A stretch of DNA of 64,000 bases from Stigonema ocellatum SAG 48.90 = DSM 106950. Lineage in GTDB: Bacteria > Cyanobacteriota > Cyanobacteriia > Cyanobacteriales > Nostocaceae. A program made the translations under genes and the position numbers. Location: NCBI GenBank assembly GCA_016903675.1, contig JADQBA010000025.1:12301-76300 (forward strand). The letters are read 5' to 3'. Positions 56,082-64,000 of the stretch are shown one piece after another (position 1 is the first letter of the stretch; each line of letters begins with the position of its first letter). Under the pieces are notes generated by a model that saw only the letters and a program-made list of their open reading frames with translations, did no database searches and was not told where the DNA came from.

Positions 56082-58051
56082 AGCGGCGCACCTCCAGCCC
56101 GTTGCACTTCACCAATAAACGCATCTTCTAACGAAAATGGAATCGGTTGAATATCCGAAACAGACAGATTCGCAGATTGTAGATAAGAGCGCACTTGGGG
56201 CAGTTCTTCGTTGGGATGATCCAGAACAACGTGAAGACGATCGCCAAATATCGAGACGCGCCAAGGTTCGAGAAATTGCCGTAAGCGATCGTAACTCCCT
56301 TGCAGTTGTGCAATTCTCAACTCAAACAATTGACCGGGTTGTGCTGCTTTAATCTCACTCGCAGACCCTTCTGCAACTTTCCGACCCGCAACCATAAAAC
56401 ACATCCGGCTACATTGTTCTGCTTCGTTCATATAATGCGTCGTCACTAAAATTGCAGTGCCATGACGAGCAAAATCGTTAATCAATTGCCAAAATTGCTG
56501 TCGTGCTAAAACATCTACGCCAGAAGTCGGTTCATCTAGAAACAAAATTTCCGGTTCATGCATCACCGATGCCCCAAATGCAACACGCTGCTTCCATCCA
56601 CCGGGGAGTTGTCGTGTCAGTAAATGCTCTTGTCCTTCTAATCCAGAAATGGATAGCACCCAGCTAATTTTTTCTTGCTGCTGACGGGGTGGAATGCCGT
56701 AAACCCCACTATAGAACTGCAAATTTTCTAGAATGGTTAAATCATCGTAGAGCGTGAACTTCTGACTCATGTAGCCAATTCGTTGCCGCAATTTTGCACT
56801 CCGAAGATTGCCCGTTTCCCCAGCGAGGGACATTTCTCCAGAACTAATGGGCAACAGTCCACACAGCATTTTGATGGTGGTTGTTTTTCCGGCTCCATTC
56901 GCGCCTAGAAGTCCATAAACATCGCCATAGCGGATATCAAGATTCAGATCAACAACGGCGTGAAAGGAACCGAAAATTCGATTCAGATTCCGTGCATAAA
57001 TCGCAATTTTAGCCTTTGAGGGTTCGGAGATTGCCGCAGATGCAAAGTTTTTCACTCGCGGAAATGGCATAGATTTTGGAACAGAACCTTTCTGCCGTAA
57101 CAGTGTGGTGAAAACGTTCTCCAGTGTGGGTTCTTCGGGTATAATTTTATCGAATTGTACATTGTTTTGAGTCAAGCGATCGCGCACAAAAGCAATTCCA
57201 GATTTAACGTCTTTCACCAAAACTTCAATGCTATCGCCTAGTGTAGAAACCTCTGTCATTTGACCCGTTAGATCAATGTCTGGAATGAGTGCTTGTTCTG
57301 CCTTAATGAGCTCCTTTGTGCGGATAATTAACCGATTCAACCCTAAATTCGCTTTGAGTTCTGTTGGAGAACCCATTTGCTGAATTTGTCCGTTGTAGAT
57401 CAATGCTACGCGATTGCAGCGTTCTGCTTCATCCAGATCGGGAGTCGCAACGAGTACAGTAATGCCTTGTGCAGTCAGTCCTGCCAGAATGTCCCAAAAC
57501 TCGCGACGGGCAATGGTATCCACTCCAGTCGTTGGTTCATCGAGTAACAGCACTTGCGGTTCGGCAATCAATGCACAGCACAACGCTAGCTTTTGCTTCA
57601 TCCCACCTGAAAGACGACCTGCAAGGCGATCGCGAAATGAATCGAGTTGCATCAACTTGAGGTACTTGCTGCGTCGCACGTCAAGTTGATCTTCGGGGAC
57701 AAGTCGCAGTCCTGCACTGTAATAAATATTTTGATCCACACTGAGATCGGGATAAAGAGAAAATTGTTGAGTTAGATATCCAGCGTAATTTCGAGCATCG
57801 CGGGCAGGCAATCCGAGAATTTTTGCATTGCCTGCGGTTGCCTCCATCACGCCACCCAGAATGTTGAACGTGGTTGTCTTACCTGCGCCGTCAGGTCCAA
57901 TCAATCCAAACAATTCGCCACGGCGGATTTGGAGATCGATGCCGCGAATTGCAATTGTTTTACCATAGTTTTTGTACAGTTTCCGAACGTCGATCGTTAC
58001 CTCATTTAGGTTTAGAGAAGAAGTAGGAATTAACTTAGTGGAAACCTTCAT
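56078..58051 (-). CDS. Fused double ABC ATPase (YbhF-like)
   Basis: 657 aa with two ATP-binding cassettes. Domain 1 (about 20-320): Walker A GPDGAGKTTT, signature LSGGMKQKLAL, Walker B VLLLDEPTTGVD. Linker about 320-370. Domain 2 (about 360-600): Walker A GANGAGKTTT, signature LPGGWKQRVAF, Walker B ILFLDEPTSGVD. This matches the YbhF arrangement of drug or metabolite exporters (YbhGFSR). It drives the two ABC-2 permeases. The linker segment was copied to 43.3 kb. It overlaps the small ORF at 58035 by 17 bp. Confidence 0.9.
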   Translation of the reverse strand: MKVSTKLIPTSSLNLNEVTIDVRKLYKNYGKTIAIRGIDLQIRRGELFGLIGPDGAGKTTTFNILGGVMEATAGNAKILGLPARDARNYAGYLTQQFSLYPDLSVDQNIYYSAGLRLVPEDQLDVRRSKYLKLMQLDSFRDRLAGRLSGGMKQKLALCCALIAEPQVLLLDEPTTGVDTIARREFWDILAGLTAQGITVLVATPDLDEAERCNRVALIYNGQIQQMGSPTELKANLGLNRLIIRTKELIKAEQALIPDIDLTGQMTEVSTLGDSIEVLVKDVKSGIAFVRDRLTQNNVQFDKIIPEEPTLENVFTTLLRQKGSVPKSMPFPRVKNFASAAISEPSKAKIAIYARNLNRIFGSFHAVVDLNLDIRYGDVYGLLGANGAGKTTTIKMLCGLLPISSGEMSLAGETGNLRSAKLRQRIGYMSQKFTLYDDLTILENLQFYSGVYGIPPRQQQEKISWVLSISGLEGQEHLLTRQLPGGWKQRVAFGASVMHEPEILFLDEPTSGVDVLARQQFWQLINDFARHGTAILVTTHYMNEAEQCSRMCFMVAGRKVAEGSASEIKAAQPGQLFELRIAQLQGSYDRLRQFLEPWRVSIFGDRLHVVLDHPNEELPQVRSYLQSANLSVSDIQPIPFSLEDAFIGEVQRAGGAPL

Positions 58052-58163
58052 ATGCTAAAACCTTGCTAAAGGAATGAAGACAAATCGCAACCCACAAAAC
58101 TGCAATCACTGCTCCAGCAATTCCACCAGGCTGGTCAATCCGAATACTTTTTTGTATATCCAT
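58035..58163 (-). CDS. Small membrane peptide at the front of the exporter operon (42 aa)
   Basis: ATG 58163 preceded by AAGGGAACATCA gives MDIQKSIRIDQPGGIAGAVI then VLWVAICLHSFSKVLAYEGF: a single hydrophobic helix. It overlaps the ABC ATPase start by 17 bp, so it may act as a leader peptide or a small exporter subunit. The first ~13 codons are conserved in a separate copy at 46749, suggesting the leader itself was duplicated. Unnamed. Confidence 0.6.
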   Translation of the reverse strand: MDIQKSIRIDQPGGIAGAVIAVLWVAICLHSFSKVLAYEGFH

Positions 58164-58340
58164 TGATGTTCCCTAAAGGAATAAGTATAACGTTTCGTAG
58201 GCAAAGATCATGTTTGAGTTAATGTTTTAGTTATGTATAAATTATACAAATTCTGATAAAACATTCAAAAGTTGTAGATGACATTGAAATTATTTACCTA
58301 GCAAGATATAAGAAGTATTTGATGCTTTATGCTTTAGTGA
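58154..58340. repeat. Exporter-operon leader, first copy of a ~185-bp direct repeat (contains motif D)
   Basis: From GTATATCCATTGATGTTCCC to GAAGTATTTGATGCTTTATG, near identical to 61629-61815. It includes the tandem-site motif at 58207-58250 and a stretch GTTTTATCAGAATTTGTATA on the minus strand. Likely the promoter region of the exporter operon. Confidence 0.7.
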
Positions 58341-58429
58341 TAAATCAGGAAACTAATCAGGAATCTTGCGGAGGTCGAAAGTTAATCAACAGAAACTGAT
58401 GAGCCGGAATTGCTCAAATTGCACTGTTT

Positions 58430-58680
58430 ATGGTGAGTACTCTAGCCCTGTCGATCCTATTCGCATGGCTGTTCAATCGCACTGGGGGAAGTGTGCTACC
58501 AGCCTTAGTGCTACACACCGTTTATTGATTATTCCAGTTTTATGGTCGATTGTCGGAACCTCAGCGGCTTTGAATTTCGGGGTTAAAGAAGATTTTGGAT
58601 TGCTCGTCGCAGGAACGTTCGGAACGGCTTCTATCCTTTGGCGTAATTTAACGCCGAAGGAGAAATTATATGAACGGTGA
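58430..58680 (+). pseudogene. Chimeric relic: CPBP protease tail then DUF6064-like tail
   Basis: In one frame 58430-58530 reads TLALSILFAWLFNRTGGSVL then PALVLHTVY, the third motif region of CPBP-type intramembrane proteases. In another frame 58531-58680 reads IPVLWSIVGTSAALNFGVKE then DFGLLVAGTFG, resembling the C-terminus of DUF6064 membrane proteins. Neither has a start. A deletion joined the ends of two unrelated genes. Confidence 0.55.
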
Positions 58681-59008
58681 GACCAAACTGACTTTGATTA
58701 AAAGCATTCACACGTTGATATGGATATTCTTCAATGTTGTGATCTTTTATATGCTGTATGCTGCGATCGCCAATAAACTCGATCACTGGCTCTGGATCGG
58801 TTACGGATTTATCACTCTAGAAGGGCTAATCCTACTCACTTTTAAATCCCACTGCCCATTAAATCTGCTGGCTCGAAAATACTCTAGTTCTACCCAGGAC
58901 AATTTTGATATTTATCTTCCCAGAAGGTTTGCCAAGTATACGAAGTTAATCTACACCACTATTTTCGCGATTATTACAATCATCACCATCTATCAAATGT
59001 TGAATTAA
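58670..59008 (+). CDS. Small membrane protein of unknown function (112 aa)
   Basis: ATG 58670 with GAAGGAGAA upstream. Three hydrophobic segments (HTLIWIFFNVVIFYMLYAAI; WLWIGYGFITLEGLILLTF; LIYTTIFAIITIITIY) around a conserved-looking loop SHCPLNLLARKYSSSTQDNF. No named family that I can assign with confidence. It overlaps the relic upstream by 11 bp. Confidence 0.6.
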   Translation: MNGETKLTLIKSIHTLIWIFFNVVIFYMLYAAIANKLDHWLWIGYGFITLEGLILLTFKSHCPLNLLARKYSSSTQDNFDIYLPRRFAKYTKLIYTTIFAIITIITIYQMLN

Positions 59009-59034
59009 AAAATATCAAAACACTGGAGGCAGTG

Positions 59035-59796
59035 ATGCCCAAACAAATTTCTCTGAATACGCTATGGAATTCAGCCCCATCTCAGGATCGTATATTCCGC
59101 TTAGATGACTTCACTCACCTGCCATTCGTCGCCAGACGATATCTTGAACATGCGATCGCGCCTGGAACAAAGCTCGCTTCTGCGGTTCGCTTGCAGATGC
59201 ACGGTGAAATCAAATTGAAGAATTGGATTCCATTTAAAGCAGAGCAAGTCATTTGCTCTTAACATGGACTGATTTGGAGTGCTACAGCATGGATGAATAG
59301 CTTCTTGCCAATTGTCGGATCAGACCGCATCATCGACGGCATTGGTGCGATGCAGTGGAAGCTTTTAGGATTATTCCCTGTGATGACGGCGAGTGGTTCT
59401 GATATTACGCGGTCTGCTGTTGGTCGCCTCCAAGCAGAGTCAGTGTGGTTACCGTCTGTATTCTGTAGCGATGGCGTTTCATGGACAAGTACAGATTCAT
59501 CGCCTCTAAACTTCAGTTTGCATTCCAGTTTTGTCGTGCAAGGCGAGCGAGCCGAACTAGATTTCACCCAAGATCAAACGGGTCGTCTCAAGACCTGCAA
59601 GCTACCACGCTGGGGCAATCCAGAAGGTGCTGATTTTGATTATGTGGACTTCGGTGGAATTTTAGAGGAAGAGGGCACATTCTGCGGCTATACCATTCCG
59701 ACCCGTCTACGGATTGGATGGTACTTTGGCACTGAGCGGTTTGAGTCGGAGGGCGAGTTCTTCCGAGCCACAATCGATGATGCCATCTATCGATAG
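59035..59796 (+). pseudogene. DUF6544-like gene with in-frame stop
   Basis: ATG 59035 (GGAGG five bases before). First part: MPKQISLNTLWNSAPSQDRI, HLPFVARRYLEHAIAPG, then TAA at 59260-59262 after VICS. In the same frame the sequence continues HGLIWSATAWMNSFLPIVG, MQWKLLGLFPVMTASGSDIT and RLQAESVWLPSVFC to a TAG at 59794. A complete ~250-aa protein would result from changing one codon. The C-terminal part could be made separately from the Met at 59293. Family call is tentative. Confidence 0.7.
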
Positions 59797-59817
59797 ACCT
59801 AATTAGTTGGATTGTTC

Positions 59818-59970
59818 ATGCCGCCGATCACTTGGGGTTGGGCGCTCATGGTGTGGGGCTACTCTTTGCTGTTTTTCCTCATCAACGACCGTGTGAAAGT
59901 GTTCGCTTATCGGTTTTTGCTCCCGCCACGGTCAAAACGAAAAAGTCCTCCAATGATTCACCAAACCTAG
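59818..59970 (+). pseudogene. C-terminal relic of a P-type ATPase
   Basis: 50 codons: MPPITWGWALMVWGYSLLFF then LINDRVKVFAYRFLLPPRSK, matching the last membrane helix and tail of P-type (H+/cation) ATPases. The rest of the gene is absent here. Another P-type ATPase gene begins at 63906, so this may be the tail of a former second copy. Confidence 0.7.
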
Positions 59971-60059
59971 TACTTTGTCTTGTAGCGGAAACTACAGATT
60001 ATTTTTCAAAAGTGTGAAATTGCAGAGAGATTTGAGTATTAAAGGAGTATCAGAACGAA

Positions 60060-60632
60060 CTACAGGATGGCTTGATAAGAGCGCAAATTTTTAACGGTTT
60101 CCACCAGATGGAGACGCTCAAGAAGGTTTAGAAACGCTTCTTCCGACATCGGCGGATTACGTAGCATCGTGCGCTGTCTCCGAACTGCTTCAAGAACTGC
60201 CGCCGGGTCGAGATCGAACAGGCGAGTGATGAACGTGTCGGGATGTTCTGCATCAATGCTGTAGATACTAAGTACCTCGGAAGGAAAATCCTTCAGATCG
60301 TACGTGACGATGACATCGACCCGGTCGTGAATCGCTGCGGCAAGAACGTGCCGATCGTCGGGATCTGGCAACACAAGGTCGTCGATGAGACGCTCGTACC
60401 CGGCGATGGATGCTCCCTTGACATGCTCTTCCATCAAACGACGAGTTTCCAGGAGTCGTTCAGGAGTAATATCAGGTCGGTCTCGGAGCACCGAGCGAAT
60501 CCACTCGTCGTGAATCCTGTCGGTCCACCTCGCACGAAAGAGATCGTACGTGGCGAGATACATGAGAAGCCCACGAAGTGCTGCAGGATAGAGGACGTTG
60601 GCGTCAAAGAGCGCAGTGAATGTAGTTTGCAC
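60060..60632 (-). CDS. PIN-domain toxin
   Basis: 190 aa. PIN fold with the first acid in FTALFDANVLYPAAL, Glu in DEWIR, then DPDDRHVLAAAIH and TYDLKDFP providing the remaining acids of an RNase site. The C-terminal extension is helical. The partner HTH gene ends 2 bp upstream. The pair has higher GC than its surroundings (for example many GTCGACGAT-type codons), a sign of recent arrival. RNase toxin assignment is by family. Confidence 0.85.
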   Translation of the reverse strand: MQTTFTALFDANVLYPAALRGLLMYLATYDLFRARWTDRIHDEWIRSVLRDRPDITPERLLETRRLMEEHVKGASIAGYERLIDDLVLPDPDDRHVLAAAIHDRVDVIVTYDLKDFPSEVLSIYSIDAEHPDTFITRLFDLDPAAVLEAVRRQRTMLRNPPMSEEAFLNLLERLHLVETVKNLRSYQAIL

Positions 60633-60634
60633 GG

Positions 60635-61096
60635 CTAGTAGAGACCGAGCTTTTGATCGAGTTCCACCATTGCATCAATTGTTTCTCGTCGCTTAGCCCG
60701 ATTCCGCTCCTTGTACTCCATAAGGTCTTGAAATGGTATACGCCGATGCGTTCCTACCTTTCTGCACGGAAGAACATTCTTGTCGAGAAGTTCGTCGATC
60801 AGAAATTTCCGCGAGACGTTAAGCAAATCGGCAGCTTCCTGGGTGGTAAGCTCGGCGTGGACTGGGACGAGGGTCACCGCGTTCCCCGCTGCCATATGCA
60901 TGAGCACATCAATTAAGAGCCGAACTGATGACTGAGGTAACTCGACGTCAATGCCCAAGTCCTGAATCTGCACCTTCAGACTTCCCTCGACATTCTGCCA
61001 TACGGTCGCAAGCGAGCGGCTAGACTCCTTGGCTAATCGAATCTCGTCCCTGGATGGTAGGGTGGGTTCGGTGGGGGGAAATGAAGAGTAAGGCAT
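60635..61096 (-). CDS. HTH antitoxin of the PIN pair
   Basis: 153 aa. The excisionase-type helix-turn-helix AELTTQEAADLLNVSRKFLI followed by GTHRRIPFQDLMEYKERNRA is in the C-terminal half; the N-terminal half is helical. It most likely represses the operon and binds the PIN toxin. Start ATG 61096; the toxin gene follows after 2 bp. Confidence 0.85.
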   Translation of the reverse strand: MPYSSFPPTEPTLPSRDEIRLAKESSRSLATVWQNVEGSLKVQIQDLGIDVELPQSSVRLLIDVLMHMAAGNAVTLVPVHAELTTQEAADLLNVSRKFLIDELLDKNVLPCRKVGTHRRIPFQDLMEYKERNRAKRRETIDAMVELDQKLGLY

Positions 61097-61451
61097 GGCT
61101 CGGCTCTATGTGGGGAGTTTATCATCATCATAAGCCATAAACGATATAAACGCAAGAATCGATATAAATGATTCTTCCTTGAAGATGAATGTCGAATTCG
61201 TTCTCTGCACAGTCCACAAAACTTTGCTTTGCTACGTCGCATTGCTCTGCCTTGGAGCGAGAATCATCTTTTCGTCGCAGTATTCGCCCCTATTCACGGC
61301 TAGCTGCGATGAATGATCGGTACATGGTTTCTGTGTTGGCGGCGGCTCTCCCAAACTCTTCCCCTCCCCTAGAATCCACCTGTCAATAGGGTTTGAGATG
61401 CGCTAACCCTGATTCCTCTGTGCTTCATAGTATAACACCTCGCTGTGAGAA
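61097..61451. other. Stretch without recognised genes
   Basis: Promoter side of the HTH/PIN pair. Contains an imperfect direct repeat of CGATATAAA near 61145-61165, which could be operator DNA. No other gene seen. Confidence 0.4.
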
Positions 61452-61500
61452 ATCATGTTTTAGCAAGCCTTTGAAAATGTCTCATTTGTATAATTTATAC
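61452..61500 (+). promoter_or_regulatory. Recurrent tandem-site motif (copy E)
   Basis: AATCATGTTTTAGCAAGCCT then TTGAAAATG and TTGTATAATTTATA; a degenerate copy of the motif at 39420. Confidence 0.4.
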
Positions 61501-61628
61501 TAAATCATTCCAAAGGTATAGGACGTCTATTTGATTTTTGAACGAATAGGTGTAGGGGGTGAAATGAGCAGTTAAGCTCGCTCGTTCCGTTGGCGATCGC
61601 ATGATTCATACTTTGATTCAGCAAGGCC

Positions 61629-61815
61629 GTATATCCATTGATGTCCCCTTATTTGAATAAGTATAATGTTTCGTAGAAAAATATCATGTTTGAATCAATG
61701 TTTGAGTTATGTATAAGTTATACAAATTGTGATAAAATATTCATAATTTGTAGATGACATTGAAATTATTTACCTAGCAAGATACAAGAAGTATTTGATG
61801 CTTTCTGTTTTAGAG
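61629..61815. repeat. Second copy of the ~185-bp direct repeat (contains motif F)
   Basis: Near identical to 58154-58340; contains the tandem-site motif at 61682-61730. At its left edge a solo GGCGTTGCTGAAT-type MITE end (61590-61628) is fused to it. Confidence 0.8.
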
Positions 61816-62072
61816 TATTCCAAGGAAAAAATGATCCACAAAATTCAGATACTCAGAGAATGAGCAGTATATAGCGCATCCAGCACTTTTACGACGAAGG
61901 AATGCTCAGGTATTGCAACAGATTATCAGATTTATCTCAATAGAGGGATGCGATCGCACTTCTAAATCATTAGGCTTAACTTATCCACATACCTAACCCT
62001 CTAAAACCAAAGGTCTATCCTTTAGGTTTCCTTGAGATGAAAATCCCATTTTAGCACTCAGGAATCTAATCA

Positions 62073-62202
62073 TGGCTACTCAGGATCAATTCATATCTAG
62101 CACCTGGTAGCTCTCCAGGGGCTGATTCGAGATATTCTTCCACAAATTCCGAATTCAAAAAATTAAATCAAAGAGCGCATCATCGGTTTGTTTAAAGAAT
62201 AG
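62073..62202 (+). pseudogene. Frameshifted small gene relic
   Basis: Pieces in successive frames read MATQDQFIS, then LVALQGLIRDILPQIPNSK, then IKERIIGLFKE with a stop at 62200. Together about 43 aa of a small helical protein. Two single-base shifts needed. Confidence 0.45.
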
Positions 62203-62241
62203 AGCTAAATAACAGAAACTCAACATACTAGAGGAAGCATC

Positions 62242-62691
62242 ATGAGTACTACAATTGACAACTTCACCAAAAAACTTCATGACAATTTAGAAGCGATTGA
62301 AGACCGGGCAAAATCGCTGAAGGAAAGCATTCAATCTGCACCGAAAAAAACTCAAGCTGAGATTCAATCGAAATTCGATGAAGTGAAGGCAAAGCTAGAT
62401 GCTAAGAAACAAGAATTCGATGAATACCGGGCAAAGCTCAAAACTCAATTCGAGGAAAAAGAATCTGAGGTGAAGTCGAATGTCGAGGAATGGAAAGCAA
62501 GTCGCGAAGTCAAGAAACTCGAACATCGGGCAGATAGAGCTGAAAACTATGCAGCTACGGCGACCTTCTTAGCCATAGCGACCATAGAAGAAGCTGAAAA
62601 AGCCACCTTGGAAGCGATCGCCGCTAGACTAGATGCCGAAGCCGCGAATATTCATTCAAAAGGAGACCAACATGAGAGTCACTCAGCCTGA
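62242..62691 (+). CDS. Coiled-coil stress-type protein of unknown function (149 aa)
   Basis: ATG 62242 with AGAGGAAGC upstream. Almost wholly charged amphipathic helix (KSLKESIQSAPKKTQAEIQS through EWKASREVKKLEHRADRAEN), then an Ala-rich segment (ATATFLAIATIEEAEKATLE). No enzyme motif. It overlaps the HdeD-like gene by 20 bp, so the two are translated in step. Similar proteins often sit next to HdeD and P-type ATPase genes in cyanobacteria; function unknown. Confidence 0.7.
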   Translation: MSTTIDNFTKKLHDNLEAIEDRAKSLKESIQSAPKKTQAEIQSKFDEVKAKLDAKKQEFDEYRAKLKTQFEEKESEVKSNVEEWKASREVKKLEHRADRAENYAATATFLAIATIEEAEKATLEAIAARLDAEAANIHSKGDQHESHSA

Positions 62692-63226
62692 AATTGATGA
62701 GCAAGTTATCAACTCTGGATGGATAACCACGATCGCTATTCTAATGATCGTATTCGGCATGATTGCGATTGCGTTTCCTTTCTTTGCCAGCGTTGCTTCA
62801 ACCTTAGTGTTTGGCTGGGTATTTACCTTTGCCGGAATTGCTCAAATCGTTTATGCCTTCCAATCAAAAGGCGGAGGTCAAGTCGTCTGGAAGCTGATTC
62901 TAGGTCTGTTATATCTCTTATCCGGAATTTTCGTGGTGGTAAATCCCCTCGCAGGGGTACTTGCTTTCACGTTAGTGTTGGGCATTACCATTTTTGTGCA
63001 AGGCATCATTCAAGTGTCGCTCGCGTTTCAAATGCGCCGGACTTCACCGAACTGGGCATTGATGCTTGTGAGCGGAATGATCGGCATTATTTTCGGTATT
63101 TTCGTTTGGTCTAACTTTCCGTTTAGCGCCGCTTGGCTGATTGGCATTTTCATTGGAACCAATCTCTTGTTCGATGGAGTTTGGATGCTCACCCTGCATT
63201 CAGGACAGCGACACGCTTTACAGTAG
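62672..63226 (+). CDS. HdeD family membrane protein
   Basis: 184 aa from ATG 62672 (AAAGGAG nine bases upstream). Six hydrophobic helices in three pairs: ITTIAILMIVFGMIAIAFPF, TLVFGWVFTFAGIAQIVYAF, WKLILGLLYLLSGIFVVVNP, FTLVLGITIFVQGIIQVSLA, LMLVSGMIGIIFGIFVWSNF and the final pair. This matches HdeD (acid-resistance membrane protein) family proteins. Cytoplasmic membrane. Confidence 0.85.
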   Translation: MRVTQPEIDEQVINSGWITTIAILMIVFGMIAIAFPFFASVASTLVFGWVFTFAGIAQIVYAFQSKGGGQVVWKLILGLLYLLSGIFVVVNPLAGVLAFTLVLGITIFVQGIIQVSLAFQMRRTSPNWALMLVSGMIGIIFGIFVWSNFPFSAAWLIGIFIGTNLLFDGVWMLTLHSGQRHALQ

Positions 63227-63332
63227 AGGTTCTATGTCTGACCAAAAAAGTAGTGTACTTTATCAATTTCCCTGTAATAAAGGGGTAATTGCATGACCAC
63301 AACCACGATATTGAATCTTTAGGAGAATAGTA

Positions 63333-63782
63333 ATGTTAGATATTGATGAAATGAGTTCAAAAGAAATACACGAACTGCTACACCAAGTAGGCTACGGTCA
63401 TCTTGGCTGCGTACACGAAGGCAAACCCTACGTGATGCCAATGTATTATTATCTCGAAGATTCGGACATCTACCTGTTTACTACCGTTGGCATGAAGACT
63501 CACGATATTGACGCGAATCCAGAAATCTGCCTACAGGTTGAAGAAATTCACGATCCGCTTCATTGGCGCAGCGTGATTGTGAATGGTCGCGCCCTTCGCC
63601 TCACCGAGCAGTCAGACATCCATCGGGCAATGCACTTTATCAAAGAGCACAATACAATGCTGTCACCTGCTATCAATCGAACCTGGATTGATGCTGAGGG
63701 ACGTTCAGAAGTGATTGCAATCTACCGCATCCACGAGAGTGAAATGAGCGGACGCACGACTGATGGAGTCAGCAGTCGGTAA
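63333..63782 (+). CDS. Pyridoxamine 5'-phosphate oxidase-like flavin protein
   Basis: 149 aa. Split-barrel FMN-binding fold of the nitroimidazole-resistance-like group: ELLHQVGYGHLGCVHEGKPY then VMPMYYYLEDSDIYLFTTVG and MKTHDIDANPEICLQVEEI, with HWRSVIVNGRALRL. FMN-dependent reductase or haem-binding roles are known for the family; the substrate here is unknown. ATG 63333 with TTAGGAGAATAG upstream. Same-direction cluster with the HdeD and P-type ATPase genes. Confidence 0.85.
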   Translation: MLDIDEMSSKEIHELLHQVGYGHLGCVHEGKPYVMPMYYYLEDSDIYLFTTVGMKTHDIDANPEICLQVEEIHDPLHWRSVIVNGRALRLTEQSDIHRAMHFIKEHNTMLSPAINRTWIDAEGRSEVIAIYRIHESEMSGRTTDGVSSR

Positions 63783-63905
63783 GAATGGACTTTAAACTTG
63801 ATAGGAAAGCGATCTCGGACATCATCTCACGACTTCCTCAAATTTGGCATTTAACATCCAGTCAGATTGATCTGTTTTTTATGTTTCATAGGAAAAAGCA
63901 GGATT

Positions 63906-64000
63906 ATGGTTTCGACTGTCGATCTCAATACCGTGGCTGGCTTATCTGAGCAAGAGGCGATCGCTCTGCTCAAACACGACGGCTACAATGAACTCCCCTC
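63906..64000 (+). CDS. P-type cation-transporting ATPase, N-terminal start (partial)
   Basis: ATG 63906 begins MVSTVDLNTVAGLSEQEAIA then LLKHDGYNELPS, the N-terminal cation-ATPase domain that precedes the first membrane helices. The gene continues past the window. It likely belongs to the plasma-membrane H+- or cation-ATPase group, given its pairing with HdeD-like and PNPOx-like genes. The relic tail at 59818 is of the same superfamily. Confidence 0.7.
   Translation, partial: MVSTVDLNTVAGLSEQEAIALLKHDGYNELP

Overview
The window is from a filamentous, probably heterocyst-forming (Nostocales-like) cyanobacterium. This is inferred from abundant GCGATCGC (HIP1-type) octamers, an XisH-family gene, typical cyanobacterial short dispersed repeats, NACHT/CHAT/kinase multidomain proteins, GlgX and large multi-sensor kinases. 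It is an accessory, heavily rearranged region: mobile elements, MITE-like repeats and broken genes outnumber housekeeping genes. No rRNA, tRNA or CRISPR array was seen.

Layout. 1-3 kb: tail of one histidine kinase, a receiver-plus-kinase hybrid gene with a repeat inserted in frame, small repeats and a truncated xisH. 3.1-6.6 kb (minus): an arsenosugar-type cluster (glycosyltransferase, mercuric-reductase-like flavoprotein, ArsM), with no ArsS in view. 6.7-8.5 kb: a large TnpB-like gene without a zinc finger. 8.9-17.7 kb (minus): a compact, translationally coupled operon of a kinase-macro-CHAT protein, a CHAT peptidase, a broken second CHAT gene, a coiled-coil protein, a beta-propeller protein and an Hsp70 stub. 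This is my best candidate for an undescribed signalling or conflict system. 18-20 kb: relics of a helicase-like gene and a frameshifted AAA ATPase, each beside a MITE.

20.5-27.5 kb (plus): a complete N-type F1Fo ATPase operon in the order R-B-E-F-A-G-D-C-Q, a circular permutation of the usual D-C-Q-R-B-E-F-A-G order. 27.5-32.4 kb (minus): two nested group II introns (a twintron), the inner one inserted in the reverse-transcriptase gene of the outer one. 32.5-35.5 kb: an HTH-tnpB pair, two unknown genes and an IS200-type tnpA. 35.8-39 kb: glgX, an unknown gene and a receiver protein with Glu at the phospho-acceptor position. 39-43 kb: repeats, a pentapeptide-repeat protein and an HTH-NACHT NTPase.

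43-47 kb: a stray copy of an ABC-transporter linker, a nucleotidyltransferase pair, aroA and a DUF433/DUF5615 toxin-antitoxin-like pair with a premature stop. 47.4-49.9 kb: an IS607-type element with a second zinc-finger-less TnpB-like gene. 49.8-51 kb: histidine kinase. 52.4-58.2 kb (minus): a YbhGFSR-type ABC-2 exporter operon with a conserved small ORF at its front. 58.2-61.8 kb: a block of gene remnants and a PIN/HTH toxin-antitoxin pair between two near-identical repeats. 62.2-64 kb (plus): a stress-type cluster (coiled-coil protein, HdeD-like protein, PNPOx-like protein, start of a P-type ATPase).
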